A DNA stretch of 64,000 bases from an uncultured Alteromonadaceae bacterium (GTDB lineage Bacteria; Pseudomonadota; Gammaproteobacteria; Enterobacterales; Alteromonadaceae), in NCBI GenBank assembly GCA_947494925.1, contig CANLWS010000001.1, positions 124,001-188,000 on the forward strand, given 5' to 3'. The stretch's first letter is position 1, and each line of letters begins with the position of its first letter. This document shows, one piece after another, positions 17,748 to 27,824 of this stretch. The notes below the pieces were generated by a model. It did not search any database. It had not been told where the DNA came from and worked only from the letters and a program-made list of their open reading frames with translations. Both the position numbers and the translations under genes were made by a program.

Positions 17748-18698
17748 TTATGGTTTAATATTGCTGACGTTTACTATTTTAGTCAAATTGTCTTTACTAA
17801 AGGAATCCAACCAGTTGAGATTTTTCCAGCCTCTGAGCCATGTTAATTGACGCTTGGCTAGCTGTCTGGTTGCAACAACGCCTCTATAGACCATTTCGCT
17901 ATGATCATATTCACCATCGAGATGTTGCCACATTTGTCGATAACCCACACAACGTATAGAGGGTAAATCTTGATGTAGATCACTTCTGGTACGCAGTTTT
18001 TCAACTTCTTGCTGAAATCCTGCGGAAATCATGTTGTTAAATCGTCGTTCAATCCGCTCATGCAGCACACTACGATCAGCAGGACAAATGGTAAACTGTT
18101 TTACCGAAAAAGGCACGGGTTCTGATTTTATTTTTGTCAATTCGGTCATGTTTTTACCAGTCAGACGAAAAACTTCCAGAGCACGAGTCAGTCGTTGCGG
18201 ATCATTTGGATGTATTCGCTCTGCTGAGACAGGATCAATTCGTGCCAACTCATCATGTAACGCCTGCCAGCCTAGATTCTCAGCCTCTTGCTCTATATTC
18301 GCCCGAATTTTATCGTCTGAGGCAGGCAAAGACGACAACCCATCAATGAGAGCCTTGTAATACATCATAGTTCCGCCCACCAGCAAAGGAATGTTACCCT
18401 TTTCGGTTATTTCATGCATGGCGTTTAAGGCATCTCGCCGAAATTCAGCGACAGAATAACTTTCAGCCGGGTCGAGAATATCAATTAACCTATGCGGAGC
18501 CCGTGCTAGTTCCTCCTGACTTGGTTTGGCAGTACCAATATCCATTCCTTTATAAATTAGGGCAGAATCAACGCTGATTATTTCGCAAGGTAAGGATTCG
18601 CAGAGTTTAATAGCTAAGTCTGTTTTACCTGACGCTGTTGGTCCCATCAGGAAAATAGCAGGAGGTAACGCGTCCGATTTATGTGAATTTTCATTCAT
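17748..18698 (-). CDS. miaA: tRNA dimethylallyltransferase MiaA
   Basis: The 316-residue enzyme transfers a dimethylallyl group to A37 of tRNAs reading UNN codons. The P-loop [14 protein letters not shown] is near residue 20. Other family motifs are [39 protein letters not shown] and [14 protein letters not shown]. The start ATG 18698 overlaps the mutL stop (ATGAATGA), a translational coupling also seen in relatives. The longer frame to 18764 lies inside mutL. Confidence 0.97.
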   Translation of the reverse strand: MNENSHKSDALPPAIFLMGPTASGKTDLAIKLCESLPCEIISVDSALIYKGMDIGTAKPSQEELARAPHRLIDILDPAESYSVAEFRRDALNAMHEITEKGNIPLLVGGTMMYYKALIDGLSSLPASDDKIRANIEQEAENLGWQALHDELARIDPVSAERIHPNDPQRLTRALEVFRLTGKNMTELTKIKSEPVPFSVKQFTICPADRSVLHERIERRFNNMISAGFQQEVEKLRTRSDLHQDLPSIRCVGYRQMWQHLDGEYDHSEMVYRGVVATRQLAKRQLTWLRGWKNLNWLDSFSKDNLTKIVNVSNIKP

Positions 18699-20463
18699 GA
18701 TTGAGCAGCCAAGCTTCGAGAGGTACCTTGGTCGCAAACTTTGCCACCCACTCCTGCCGGTCATCTGAAATATTCGACAGCAGCCAGTGCCATAATTCTA
18801 TGGCTTGCTCAGAAGAATAGCCATCCAATGAATCGGCGATTGCCAGACTCAAACGCCCCGCTAAATTGAGATCACTTTGTGCTGAGTCAAGCAATTGACA
18901 GAGAATTTCAGTCCAGTTAAGTTGTCGAAAACCAGCAGGTACCTTGCGCAAAATAATGCGTTTTGCGGTCCACCCTATTTCCACATTGTGAGCAAGAAGC
19001 GGTTCGTATAACCTGTGTGCAGCGGCTAACCACGCTTCGCTTGCCTGCACAGAAACCGGCATTAACAGTGGCTGGGCAACGGGGATGGACTGGGAAAACT
19101 GTTGTTCCAATTTGTGGCAATAAAGTGTTTTAACAGGTAATCGGTAAAATCCATCTTTGGCTTGCAGCAGCAATACCTGCCCAATCAGGAAATAAGGTAT
19201 GTCCGTGCCAATTTCCGGGGTAGATTGTACTTCAGCGGGCTGCATGAGTTGTTGATAATTTTCAGCTGCTACCGCACTGACCGCACCTCGAGTGCCTCTG
19301 AAACCGCCAGTTCCTTTGTTTGCCCCGGCTACTTGACCTTGGTGAGGAGTCGCAGAATATTCTCTTACACTGTGCTCCTCATTTGTCTGGAGTGGACGGA
19401 TATAGTCGTGGTTTGGTGTTACGGCTGACAGTGTCGTCGCAGCTTGTTCTGCTTGATTGTCGGAAAATGACTGTTGAAAAGCATCACTAATTGCGCGGTA
19501 AATAAAATCGTGTACCAGTCTTGCTTGTTGAAATCGTACCTCATGCTTCGCTGGGTGCACGTTCACGTCTACCTGCCCGGGTTCTATTTCAAAGTACAAC
19601 ACGTAAGCGGGAAATGTCTCAGGCGCGATCAAACCTTCGAATGCCTGACGTATCGCATGGTTAATCAGCTTGTCGCGCATCATGCGTCCATTGACGTAGA
19701 AATACTGTAAGTCGTTTTGCGCCTGCTCAGTCCCTGGTGAAGACAACCAGCCTTCAATTTTCATTTGCTGATACTGACTTTTAATAAACATAGATTGTTC
19801 AGCAAAGTCTTTGCCGCACAAAGTGGCAATACGTTTTACCCTTGAAGAATCATCTTTGATAGCTGGTAAACGGCGCACCTGTTTGCCGTTGTGTTTGAGA
19901 GTAAATGACACATCAAAACGGCTCAGCGCAATGCGCTTAACCAATTCATCTATGTGGCTAAACTCTGTTTTTTCGGTGCGCAGAAACTTGCGCCGAGCTG
20001 GCGTATTAAAAAATAAATCAAGCACCTCAACACTTGTTCCCTGAGGGTGAGCTGCAGGGAGAATCTCCACCTGCATATCTCTGCCTTCTGCGTGGGCCTG
20101 CCAGGCTTCCTTTTGCTCGCTGGTTTTTGACGTAAGGTTTAATCTGGCCACTGAACTGACGCTCGCCAATGCCTCACCTCGAAAACCCAAACTAAGAATA
20201 TTTTCCAGATCATCCAGACAACTGATTTTACTGGTTGCATGACGGCTCAAGGCCAAGGTCAATTCACTTTTTGCAATACCTTTACCGTTGTCACGTATGC
20301 AGATGCGTTTATGCCCGCCTTTTTCAATTTCCAGGTCAATTCTGTCAGCACCTGCATCAAGGCTGTTTTCCACCAACTCTTTCACAACGGATGCCGGACG
20401 CTCTACTACTTCTCCAGCGGCGATTTGGTTGGCTAATTGAGCCGGAAGAATTTGAATTGACAC
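18691..20463 (-). CDS. mutL: DNA mismatch repair protein MutL
   Basis: This 590-residue GHKL ATPase links MutS to MutH and UvrD. The N-terminus carries [24 protein letters not shown], then DNGKGI, and [10 protein letters not shown] as the ATP lid. The S5-like domain has [12 protein letters not shown] near residue 305. A variable linker (residues 340-400) precedes the C-terminal dimerisation domain, in which I see no DQHAxxER endonuclease motif, as expected for gammaproteobacteria that have MutH. Confidence 0.97.
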   Translation of the reverse strand: MSIQILPAQLANQIAAGEVVERPASVVKELVENSLDAGADRIDLEIEKGGHKRICIRDNGKGIAKSELTLALSRHATSKISCLDDLENILSLGFRGEALASVSSVARLNLTSKTSEQKEAWQAHAEGRDMQVEILPAAHPQGTSVEVLDLFFNTPARRKFLRTEKTEFSHIDELVKRIALSRFDVSFTLKHNGKQVRRLPAIKDDSSRVKRIATLCGKDFAEQSMFIKSQYQQMKIEGWLSSPGTEQAQNDLQYFYVNGRMMRDKLINHAIRQAFEGLIAPETFPAYVLYFEIEPGQVDVNVHPAKHEVRFQQARLVHDFIYRAISDAFQQSFSDNQAEQAATTLSAVTPNHDYIRPLQTNEEHSVREYSATPHQGQVAGANKGTGGFRGTRGAVSAVAAENYQQLMQPAEVQSTPEIGTDIPYFLIGQVLLLQAKDGFYRLPVKTLYCHKLEQQFSQSIPVAQPLLMPVSVQASEAWLAAAHRLYEPLLAHNVEIGWTAKRIILRKVPAGFRQLNWTEILCQLLDSAQSDLNLAGRLSLAIADSLDGYSSEQAIELWHWLLSNISDDRQEWVAKFATKVPLEAWLLNHE

Positions 20464-20500
20464 TAAGGAACCTGTTTATTGATATGTGATTGGCCAGAGC

Positions 20501-21835
20501 CTAGATACTTGGGATCGTCAATACCTGGCCAATTCTGACCACATCGCCGTTTAAGTTATTCGCTTCTTTTATTTGCGCGACCCGCACGTTGTAACGCTGA
20601 GCTAGCAGCGAAAGGGATTCTCCACTTCTGACTCGGTGCGTTCTGTTTTCGGCCCGCTGGTTGGCCCAAAGCGTGCCATCTGGTGGCGTACTTTTAAAAT
20701 ACGCTTTGATAGCAACGAAAATAGAATCAGCCAGCTGCTGACGGAACTTCGCCCAGTTCAGGTTTTTCTCTTCCCGTGGATTGGAAATAAATCCGGTTTC
20801 TACCAGGATCGAAGGAATATCAGGCGACGTGAGCACCGCCAGGCTAGCTGCTTGCGGCGTCCGTTTATGCAGTTTAGTGACCTGCTTCAATTCGCCAATG
20901 ACTTTTTGGCTCAGGTCATAGCTGGTGGTCAGAGAATGGTCCATGGACATATCCAGGAATGCCTGCGCCAGGTAACGTTCATTGGCAGTATCCCTTATCA
21001 CTTCCGCGGCCCCACCTAACAATTCAGAATGGCGTTCAGTACTTTCCATCCAGCGTCCAAGTTCAGAATTGGCCCGTCGCATGGACAACACCCAAACAGA
21101 TGCACCACTGGGTTGAGGTGTGGTAAAGGCATCAGCGTGAATGGATACAAGTAAGTCAGCCTTATTTTGTCGTGCAAGTTCAGGTCGCGCATTAGGAGAG
21201 ATGTAATAATCACCTGTCCTGGTCATCACGACACGCATACCCTGCTCTTTCTTAATTCTGTCAGCCAGTTTCTTGGCGATACTTAAGGTCACATTTTTTT
21301 CATAAGTGCCTTTAGGCCCAATCGACCCCGGATCTTCACCTCCGTGACCTGCATCAATCGCAATAATAATGTCCCGGTCTCTGCTGGCGCGCTGCGTATT
21401 GACCGCAACTGCTTTCGTCTGTGCATCAGAATTATTAAGATCAATCACCAGGCGATTGTTATAGGGAGGCGTGGGGGGCAACGCAAAAACTTCAGCATTT
21501 ACTTTGCGCTTCAGGTCTATCACTACTCGTACTGAATCCGAATTTTTCGGACTGCTGTGACGGATTTTCCTGACTAGTTCGCTATCCTTCGCCAATTGTG
21601 CAATATCGGGGTTTTTAGCAGTGTTTTTAAAGTCGATTACTAATCTGTCAGGGTTCTGAAGACTGAAATAGGAGTACTCTGGCTTTTGTTGAAGGTCGAA
21701 GACAATTCGCGTGTTATTTGGAGAAGGCCATATCCGAAGGCCATCGATTTGATTTTTTGCCACAGTCGGCAAACTGGCCAGCAGTATTAAAACTGGCAAT
21801 ATAAATCTGCCTATCATTGCTCTTCGTTTTGTCAT
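20501..21835 (-). CDS. amiB: N-acetylmuramoyl-L-alanine amidase AmiB-type
   Basis: The 444-residue periplasmic cell-wall hydrolase splits daughter cells. It has a signal peptide (residues 1-26), then an AMIN septal-targeting domain (about 28-130). The Amidase_3 catalytic domain (about 155-375) carries zinc-binding IDAGHGGEDPGSIGP, VSIHADAF and LVETGFISNPREE. A C-terminal LysM module (about 400-443) binds peptidoglycan. The start lies 2 bp after the tsaE stop. Confidence 0.95.
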   Translation of the reverse strand: MTKRRAMIGRFILPVLILLASLPTVAKNQIDGLRIWPSPNNTRIVFDLQQKPEYSYFSLQNPDRLVIDFKNTAKNPDIAQLAKDSELVRKIRHSSPKNSDSVRVVIDLKRKVNAEVFALPPTPPYNNRLVIDLNNSDAQTKAVAVNTQRASRDRDIIIAIDAGHGGEDPGSIGPKGTYEKNVTLSIAKKLADRIKKEQGMRVVMTRTGDYYISPNARPELARQNKADLLVSIHADAFTTPQPSGASVWVLSMRRANSELGRWMESTERHSELLGGAAEVIRDTANERYLAQAFLDMSMDHSLTTSYDLSQKVIGELKQVTKLHKRTPQAASLAVLTSPDIPSILVETGFISNPREEKNLNWAKFRQQLADSIFVAIKAYFKSTPPDGTLWANQRAENRTHRVRSGESLSLLAQRYNVRVAQIKEANNLNGDVVRIGQVLTIPSI

Positions 21836-21837
21836 CG

Positions 21838-22299
21838 TTATTGTATGGCTTGCAAGATCGCCTGACCATTAGGCGTATTGGCGCTTATGCTTATAGTACG
21901 GCCCTGCCCAGCAAAATCAATACTAATCTCCAAATCTGCCGCTGCCAGCAACCCTGTGCCTTTCTCAGGCCATTCGATAAGACACAAGCAGTCTGATTCA
22001 AAATAATCTCGTATTCCCATAAATTCCAATTCTTCCGGATCCGCTAGTCGGTACAAATCGAAGTGGAAGATACGCCAGGGCGGGACCTCATAGGGCTCGA
22101 CCAAAGTGTAAGTGGGACTTTTAACCCGTCCAGGATGTCCCAAACCATGCAAAAAGCCTCTGCTGAAGGTGGTTTTCCCAGCCCCCAAATCACCATGCAA
22201 ATAAATAACCGAACCTTGCTTACACGCCTGGGCAATGTGCTGCGCCAGTCCTTCGGTATCCGATTCAGTCTCAGCAACAAGAGAAAATTGTGTAGTCAT
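21838..22299 (-). CDS. tsaE: TsaE, ATPase of the tRNA t6A complex
   Basis: The 153-residue P-loop protein has [14 protein letters not shown] near residue 36 and the downstream [12 protein letters not shown] and HFDLYRL motifs of the YjeE family. With TsaB and TsaD it installs threonylcarbamoyl-adenosine at tRNA position 37. The ATG follows the nnr stop without a gap, showing tight coupling. Confidence 0.96.
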   Translation of the reverse strand: MTTQFSLVAETESDTEGLAQHIAQACKQGSVIYLHGDLGAGKTTFSRGFLHGLGHPGRVKSPTYTLVEPYEVPPWRIFHFDLYRLADPEELEFMGIRDYFESDCLCLIEWPEKGTGLLAAADLEISIDFAGQGRTISISANTPNGQAILQAIQ

Positions 22300-23808
22300 T
22301 CAGGAGTTAATTAACCTTTGCAATTCGATAAATAGATCACTCGCTAGCATACCACGTTGACCATTATTTTCAGCAGCTAAATCCCCAGCAGCACCATGTA
22401 AACAAGTGCCATACAAGCTCGCGTCAGCGGCGGTCATGCCTTGTGCCAATAAGGCGCCAAGTACTCCCGTCAATACATCCCCCATACCAGCTGTTGCCAT
22501 TCCCGGATTGCCATCTTCGCACACATAGGTCTTGCCGTTACTTTTGACTACACTCCCCGCCCCCTTCAATACGCAGGAGCCTGAAAACTTGTCAGACAAT
22601 GATTTTGCACTTTCGAACCGGTTGGACTCAATCTCTTCAGTGTCACAATTCATCAAACGGGCCGCTTCCGCAGGGTGTGGGGTAATGATAAGGTTTGATA
22701 GTTTTATCTTGTGCAAATGTTCGCTCAGCAGGTTTAATCCATCAGCATCAATGACGATTGGCATATCCTTGTGCACTAAATAAGAAAAGACTTCATTAAA
22801 AACAGAACGACTCCAGGCATCTTTGCCTAGTCCGGGGCCTAGCACCAGGCAGTCAGCCCAATCCAGGTGTTGGCTGAGATTGTCATCGCTGATCATCAGT
22901 TCGGGGCGGCCATTGCTGACTTGCAACATGCTTTGATGATGGCAATACACTCTCACCAAACCCGCTCCACAACGCAAAGCTGCTTCACCACTCATGCGGA
23001 TTGCGCCTGACATTCCGCGATTTCCGCCGATACATAATAATCGTCCAAATGTCCCTTTATGAGCATTAACTGGTCTTCGTGGCAAGGGTAAAAAGTCCTC
23101 GTACGCGACGCGTTTAATGGAAGATTCCACCTGGTTATTGAAGGCCTGCCCAATGCCTAAATCATCGTAGAACAGCATTCCTGTGAATTCTTTGCCAATG
23201 CCTGTAGTAAGCCCGGATTTAACGCCGACAAAGGTCATGGTAGCGTCAGCTGCTATCGCATCCCCAAGCACGGTCCCCTTGTCCGCATGCAATCCTGAAG
23301 GTATATCAATACTTAAAACAGGTGTTGATGACAGGTTGATGCGGGCAATACATTGGACAAAAGGCGACTTCACCTCACCCGCCAATCCGGTGCCTAGCAG
23401 TGCATCCACTATAAGATCAAAACGCCCGTATTGAACCTGCCTTTCATCTTCTATTGAGCCACCTTCAGCTAACCAGGCTTGCTGAGCTGTCAGTGCATCA
23501 CCGTTAAGAGCTTTGTTGCTGACAGGCGAGCACAAGGTGACCGAGTAACCAGCTAATTTAGCTAGTCTGGCCACTACAAATCCATCACCACCGTTGTTTC
23601 CGCTGCCGACCACTACAATAATCTTTTTCGCGTCGGGCCAATTAAGCGGAATAAGGTGAAAGGCTGCGTCTCCAGCCCTTTCCATTAAATCATACATCTC
23701 ACAACCTGCAATATTTGCAGCAGTGGGCTCATGTTCTCTTACCTGATGCGCAGAAAAAACGTTATGTGATAAGCTTGTCTGCGCTGATTTTGCTAAAGAG
23801 GGTTTCAA
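22300..23808 (-). CDS. nnr: Bifunctional NAD(P)H-hydrate epimerase / dehydratase
   Basis: The 502-residue fusion repairs hydrated NAD(P)H. The N-terminal epimerase half has the GSGNNGGDGFVVARLA motif near residue 68. The C-terminal ADP-dependent dehydratase half (from about 225) has IDADGLNLL, TPHPAEAARL and GNPGMATAGMGDVLTGV. I read the start as TTG 23808, preceded by AGGAAGCTGAG. No ATG lies near enough to keep the conserved N-terminus. The start shares one base with the divergent queG ATG, so each promoter must lie within the other gene. Confidence 0.95.
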   Translation of the reverse strand: MKPSLAKSAQTSLSHNVFSAHQVREHEPTAANIAGCEMYDLMERAGDAAFHLIPLNWPDAKKIIVVVGSGNNGGDGFVVARLAKLAGYSVTLCSPVSNKALNGDALTAQQAWLAEGGSIEDERQVQYGRFDLIVDALLGTGLAGEVKSPFVQCIARINLSSTPVLSIDIPSGLHADKGTVLGDAIAADATMTFVGVKSGLTTGIGKEFTGMLFYDDLGIGQAFNNQVESSIKRVAYEDFLPLPRRPVNAHKGTFGRLLCIGGNRGMSGAIRMSGEAALRCGAGLVRVYCHHQSMLQVSNGRPELMISDDNLSQHLDWADCLVLGPGLGKDAWSRSVFNEVFSYLVHKDMPIVIDADGLNLLSEHLHKIKLSNLIITPHPAEAARLMNCDTEEIESNRFESAKSLSDKFSGSCVLKGAGSVVKSNGKTYVCEDGNPGMATAGMGDVLTGVLGALLAQGMTAADASLYGTCLHGAAGDLAAENNGQRGMLASDLFIELQRLINS

Positions 23809-24944
23809 TGTCTCAGCTTCCTGTTCCGGATTTTCATCAACTTGCAGAAAATATCAAGGCATGGGGCAAAGCGCTAGGTTTTCAGCAAATTGGGATTTGT
23901 GATATTGACCTGAAAAAACATGAAAAGTTTTTAAAAGATTGGCTGGATAGAGGTTTCCACGGCGAAATGCAATATATGCAGGAGCATGGAATGAAACGAG
24001 CCAGACCCGACGAGTTGCTTTCAGGAACCGTCCGCATCATTAGTGTCAGAATGGACTATTTACCTACTGATGCCAGCTTTGCAAGCACACTCAAAAACAA
24101 ACAACTTGGCTATATTAGCCGCTACGCACTGGGTCGTGATTATCACAAAGTCATGCGTGGCAAACTGAAAAAACTAGGCGATAAAATAAAGCAGCACTGT
24201 GAAACGTTGAATTTCAGACCCTTTGTTGACACTGCACCCATTCTTGAACATGCCGTTGCTGAAAAAGCTGGCATCGGATGGACAGGTAAACACTCTCTCA
24301 CACTAAATAAGGAAGCGGGCTCATGGTTCTTTTTGGGCGAATTATTTGTCAATTTGCCTCTGCCAGTGGATCAGCCAGTGGAGCAAAACTGCGGAAATTG
24401 CACAGCCTGCATGACCATCTGTCCAACCAACGCCATTGTTGAACCCTATGTAGTGGACGCTCGGCGCTGCATTTCTTATCTCACTATTGAGCAAAAAGGT
24501 GCAATTCCGGAGGAATACCGCTCATTAATAGGTAATCGCATCTACGGTTGTGATGATTGTCAGTTGATTTGCCCTTGGAATCGCTTTGCCAGCATTACTG
24601 CTGAAGACGACTTCTCTCCCCGGCAGCAACTGCACAATAAATCCTTGCGTGAGTTATTCGAATGGGATGAACCCACTTTCCTCAAGAATACTGAAGGTTC
24701 TGCCATCAGGCGGATCGGCCACCAACGCTGGCAACGAAATATTGCGGTCGCCATGGGAAATGCCGACTATGACGAGAATATAATCACCACCCTTAAAGCA
24801 GCATTGCCTGTCACCACTGAACTTGTGCGTGAACACATAGAGTGGGCGTTGGAGCAACAAAACAGCAAACGCGTTACCACACCTACCCGGCTTACCGAAC
24901 GTCTGATCCGCAGCATTGAAAAGGGCATGCCACGTGATGCCTGA
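23808..24944 (+). CDS. queG: Epoxyqueuosine reductase QueG
   Basis: The 378-residue cobalamin- and iron-sulfur-dependent enzyme performs the last step of queuosine synthesis in tRNA. It contains the two ferredoxin-like cysteine clusters CGNCTACMTICPTNAI and CDDCQLICPWN, an internal conserved ALGRDYHKVMR, and a C-terminal HEAT-like repeat tail. The start ATG 23808 has AGAGGG 6 nt upstream. The frame continues upstream to 23715, but only by running over nnr. The divergent pairing with nnr matches E. coli yjeS/yjeF. Confidence 0.96.
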   Translation: MSQLPVPDFHQLAENIKAWGKALGFQQIGICDIDLKKHEKFLKDWLDRGFHGEMQYMQEHGMKRARPDELLSGTVRIISVRMDYLPTDASFASTLKNKQLGYISRYALGRDYHKVMRGKLKKLGDKIKQHCETLNFRPFVDTAPILEHAVAEKAGIGWTGKHSLTLNKEAGSWFFLGELFVNLPLPVDQPVEQNCGNCTACMTICPTNAIVEPYVVDARRCISYLTIEQKGAIPEEYRSLIGNRIYGCDDCQLICPWNRFASITAEDDFSPRQQLHNKSLRELFEWDEPTFLKNTEGSAIRRIGHQRWQRNIAVAMGNADYDENIITTLKAALPVTTELVREHIEWALEQQNSKRVTTPTRLTERLIRSIEKGMPRDA

Positions 24945-24946
24945 GT

Positions 24947-25612
24947 TTAGTTTTCCGGTTTATTCACAAATAGATTAAAGTATGTGACGCCATCTCGGGT
25001 AGAGGAAGAACTGGATGTACCTGTATAGTTCCACCAATCTTGTTCCTTCATCTCGTTGATCACCTCCTCCCATTTTTTATGATCCGCCTCAAATTGACCT
25101 ATCAACTGGCAGCGTGCTGTGGAGCAAATAATTTTATGCAGTTCAATGAGGTGTGCGTTTTCGTGAAGCTGCAAAAAGTCGGTAAAATTGGTTTTTGCCT
25201 GCCAATCTTCATCGTCCTCTGAAAAAGTGCTTTCAAACTGTCTGGATTCTAAAAGATGCTCTCTAGTATTTCGATCATCCAACACTTCTCCAGTGCGCTC
25301 AAGCCCCGAAGTTGAGACACCAGGCACTAACGTTTCTGCTTCTGTCTGAGATTCCACTGAGTCTGGCGTAGGCGTCAGGTCTTGTGTCGAGTTACCCTCA
25401 GGTTGGCCTTCCCTGACATTCAGTAATTGTGGTTCGCTTGCTTCAGTATATTGTTTGTGTCCAGCCGCAACAGCTTGCTTCTCGGATGAAACAAGCAGAG
25501 TACCGGATTCTGGCGCAGGTTCTTTATACAATGATTTACCCATCCAATAGCCTGCGTACCAGGCCACTGGAATGCAGATTATCAAACCAACAATTAGCGC
25601 GCGAATATTCAC
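24947..25612 (-). CDS. Membrane-anchored protein of unknown function
   Basis: I do not recognise this 221-residue protein. It begins with one hydrophobic helix (residues 5-26). A low-complexity Glu/Ser/Thr/Gln-rich linker (about 35-130) follows. A small folded-looking C-terminal domain (about 135-221) contains two cysteines, in HKIICSTARCQLIGQF. It starts one base after the hemE stop and ends 2 bp from the convergent queG. Co-transcription with hemE is likely. The layout suits a periplasmic domain tethered to the inner membrane. Confidence 0.75.
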   Translation of the reverse strand: MNIRALIVGLIICIPVAWYAGYWMGKSLYKEPAPESGTLLVSSEKQAVAAGHKQYTEASEPQLLNVREGQPEGNSTQDLTPTPDSVESQTEAETLVPGVSTSGLERTGEVLDDRNTREHLLESRQFESTFSEDDEDWQAKTNFTDFLQLHENAHLIELHKIICSTARCQLIGQFEADHKKWEEVINEMKEQDWWNYTGTSSSSSTRDGVTYFNLFVNKPEN

Positions 25613-25613
25613 A

Positions 25614-26681
25614 TTACACCCCGTGGAAAGGTTTACTTAGTCGATGAACCGCGTCAATAAACACCTTGGCGTTTTCTGGCGGCACATCCAAATGAATGCC
25701 ATGGCCTAAATTAAACACATGGCCAGTTCCACTACCAAATCCATCTAGAATCGTCTGGACTTCCTGCTCGATTCTCTCGGCGGGTGCGTATAGCATGGAT
25801 GGATCCATATTGCCTTGCAGTGCAACTTTGTCACCTACACGTTCTTTGGCGTCACCAATATCTATGGTCCAGTCCAATCCGACAGCGTCGCAACCCGTTG
25901 CTGCTATTGATTCCAGCCACATACCACCATTTTTAGTGAATAGCGTCACCGGTACCTGGCGACCATCATGATGCCGAATCAATCCATCAACAATTTTATG
26001 CATGTACTGCAATGAAAAGTCTTTATAGTCTCTGGGAGACAACACGCCTCCCCAGGTATCAAATACCATGACAGACTGAGCACCCGCTTTAATTTGTGCA
26101 TTCAGATAAAGAATCACTGAATCTGCCAGCTTATCCAATAAAAGGTGCAGGGCTTGAGGATCGGCAAAGGCCATTTTTTTAATTTTAGTAAAAGCTTTGC
26201 TTGAACCGCCTTCTACCATATAGGTTGCTAATGTCCATGGACTGCCGGAGAATCCGATAAGAGGTACTTCACCCTGTAAATTTTTACGTATCGTTCTGAC
26301 AGCATTCATCACGTATCCCAGTTCCTGTTCAGGATCGGGGATAGGTAAAGCTTTTACGTCTGCCATACTTTGCATGGTGCGTTCGAATTTAGGCCCTTCC
26401 CCTGTTTCGAAATACAAACCGAGTCCCATTGCATCTGGAATTGTCAGAATATCAGAAAACAAAATGGCGGCATCAAGATCAAAACGGCGCAGAGGCTGCA
26501 ATGTTACTTCGCATGCAAGCTCGGCATTTTTACAAAGGGACATAAAGTCGCCCGCTTCTGCTCTGGTTGCTTTGTATTCTGGTAAATAACGACCAGCCTG
26601 ACGCATCATCCAAACTGGCGTATAGTCAACGGGTTGACGCAACAACGCCTTGAGATAACGATCATTTTTTAACTGCTGCAT
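25614..26681 (-). CDS. hemE: Uroporphyrinogen decarboxylase HemE
   Basis: The 355-residue enzyme decarboxylates uroporphyrinogen III to coproporphyrinogen III in haem synthesis. Family signatures are [15 protein letters not shown] near residue 22, [17 protein letters not shown] near 142 and FNLGHGI near the C-terminus. AAGGAA precedes the ATG. It lies downstream of nudC on the same strand, as in E. coli, but with 231 bp between them and a terminator-like hairpin, so it probably has its own promoter. Confidence 0.97.
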   Translation of the reverse strand: MQQLKNDRYLKALLRQPVDYTPVWMMRQAGRYLPEYKATRAEAGDFMSLCKNAELACEVTLQPLRRFDLDAAILFSDILTIPDAMGLGLYFETGEGPKFERTMQSMADVKALPIPDPEQELGYVMNAVRTIRKNLQGEVPLIGFSGSPWTLATYMVEGGSSKAFTKIKKMAFADPQALHLLLDKLADSVILYLNAQIKAGAQSVMVFDTWGGVLSPRDYKDFSLQYMHKIVDGLIRHHDGRQVPVTLFTKNGGMWLESIAATGCDAVGLDWTIDIGDAKERVGDKVALQGNMDPSMLYAPAERIEQEVQTILDGFGSGTGHVFNLGHGIHLDVPPENAKVFIDAVHRLSKPFHGV

Positions 26682-26825
26682 GGAATTCCTTGATACTTAA
26701 TTTGGGAGAAACAGGATTTGATTGAATTGTTCGCAGGGCGCATTTTAAGTGAGATCGATGCTGATTTGTACCTAAATTTTGTATATTACTTGCATATCTT
26801 CGTCATACTCTGCTATAACACTACT

Positions 26826-26911
26826 GCGCTAGTGAATTATAATATCAAGAAGCCCGATAACGGGACCTCCACGCTAAAATAATTCAAGCCCTACTTCGGT
26901 AGGGCTTTTTT
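26826..26911 (+). ncRNA. Candidate small RNA between hemE and nudC
   Basis: On the plus strand TTGCAT (26790-26795) and TATAAC (26814-26819) are 18 bp apart and would start transcription near 26826. A small CCCG-ATAA-CGGG hairpin is followed by single-stranded ACCTCC, complementary to a Shine-Dalgarno sequence. AAGCCCTAC-TTCG-GTAGGGCTT with a T-tract then ends the unit at about 26911. The layout resembles an Hfq-type small RNA. The hairpin could instead simply terminate nudC. Confidence 0.35.
26886..26911 (+). terminator. UUCG-loop terminator hairpin beside nudC
   Basis: AAGCCCTAC-TTCG-GTAGGGCTT followed by TTTT is a strong intrinsic terminator on the plus strand. On the minus strand the same stem lies just after nudC but is followed only by GAATTATTTT. 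It is more convincing for plus-strand transcription. Confidence 0.75.
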
Positions 26912-26912
26912 A

Positions 26913-27722
26913 TTACTTGAGCCTTTTCACTGTCTCTTCAATCAATCTGCCTGCAATAGAAAGGTTGGGTGGAACGAAAGGTAAGTCATCTATATCGCAC
27001 CAATAAGCTTCGTGGATTTCCTTTCCATCGACAGTAATTTCTCCCTCTTCATATTCGGCAAGGTATCCCACCATCAAAGAATGAGGAAACGGCCAGGGTT
27101 GACTACCGAAGTACTCAAGATTTTTAATTTTGATGCCAACCTCTTCAAACACTTCTCTGTGGGTAGCTTGTTCAAGGCTTTCGCCACTTTCAACAAAACC
27201 AGCCAGTATTGACCACATTTTACGTTCTTTCTGACTGGGTCCCTGCGCGAGCAACAGCTTGTTTCCTTTTCGGATAGCCACAATTACGCAAGGAGAAATA
27301 CGTGGATAACATCGGTGCCCACACTGATGGCAGTGCAGAGCCATCTCCCATTCGACCTGGCGCATTCTGTCACCACAACGACCACAGTATCTGTGGGTGC
27401 GTCTGAATACGACTATTTGCCAGGCGCGGGCAACAATATTGAACATTTCTGCCTGATTGTGAAGAAAGAAACTACGCAGGCTATGAGTTGTTAAATCATC
27501 TGACTCGATACGTTCACTTTGCATATCAACCGCAATGCAAGGTAGTCCGTCGTGCTCACCAATTTGAACCGTTTGATCAAGGTAAGCTTGAGCGAACGTA
27601 AGCTGATTTGCTGTAGAGCGAAGAAATTGTGGTTTTTCAGTGGTGCTGACAATTCGCTCCCCACTAAACACCAACCAATAGGCCTCTTGATCTTCGGCCA
27701 ATTCAAACGTTTGTTTTATCAT
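26913..27722 (-). CDS. nudC: NADH pyrophosphatase / mRNA decapping hydrolase NudC
   Basis: The 269-residue Nudix enzyme splits NADH and can remove NAD caps from RNA. It has the zinc ribbon CGRCGDRM...CHQCGHRCYP near residues 112-137. The Nudix box GFVESGESLEQATHREVFEE is near 175, and SQPWPFPHSLM is the NADH-specific signature. Length and order match E. coli NudC. Confidence 0.95.
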   Translation of the reverse strand: MIKQTFELAEDQEAYWLVFSGERIVSTTEKPQFLRSTANQLTFAQAYLDQTVQIGEHDGLPCIAVDMQSERIESDDLTTHSLRSFFLHNQAEMFNIVARAWQIVVFRRTHRYCGRCGDRMRQVEWEMALHCHQCGHRCYPRISPCVIVAIRKGNKLLLAQGPSQKERKMWSILAGFVESGESLEQATHREVFEEVGIKIKNLEYFGSQPWPFPHSLMVGYLAEYEEGEITVDGKEIHEAYWCDIDDLPFVPPNLSIAGRLIEETVKRLK

Positions 27723-27824
27723 TATTATTGCCTGTTACTATAGAGCCTTACAGTATTTTAAGTATATTTTTGAATAGCTTAACATAGTCTGTTTAGGACT
27801 ACTTTGACTAAGAGTTGTTCCTTA

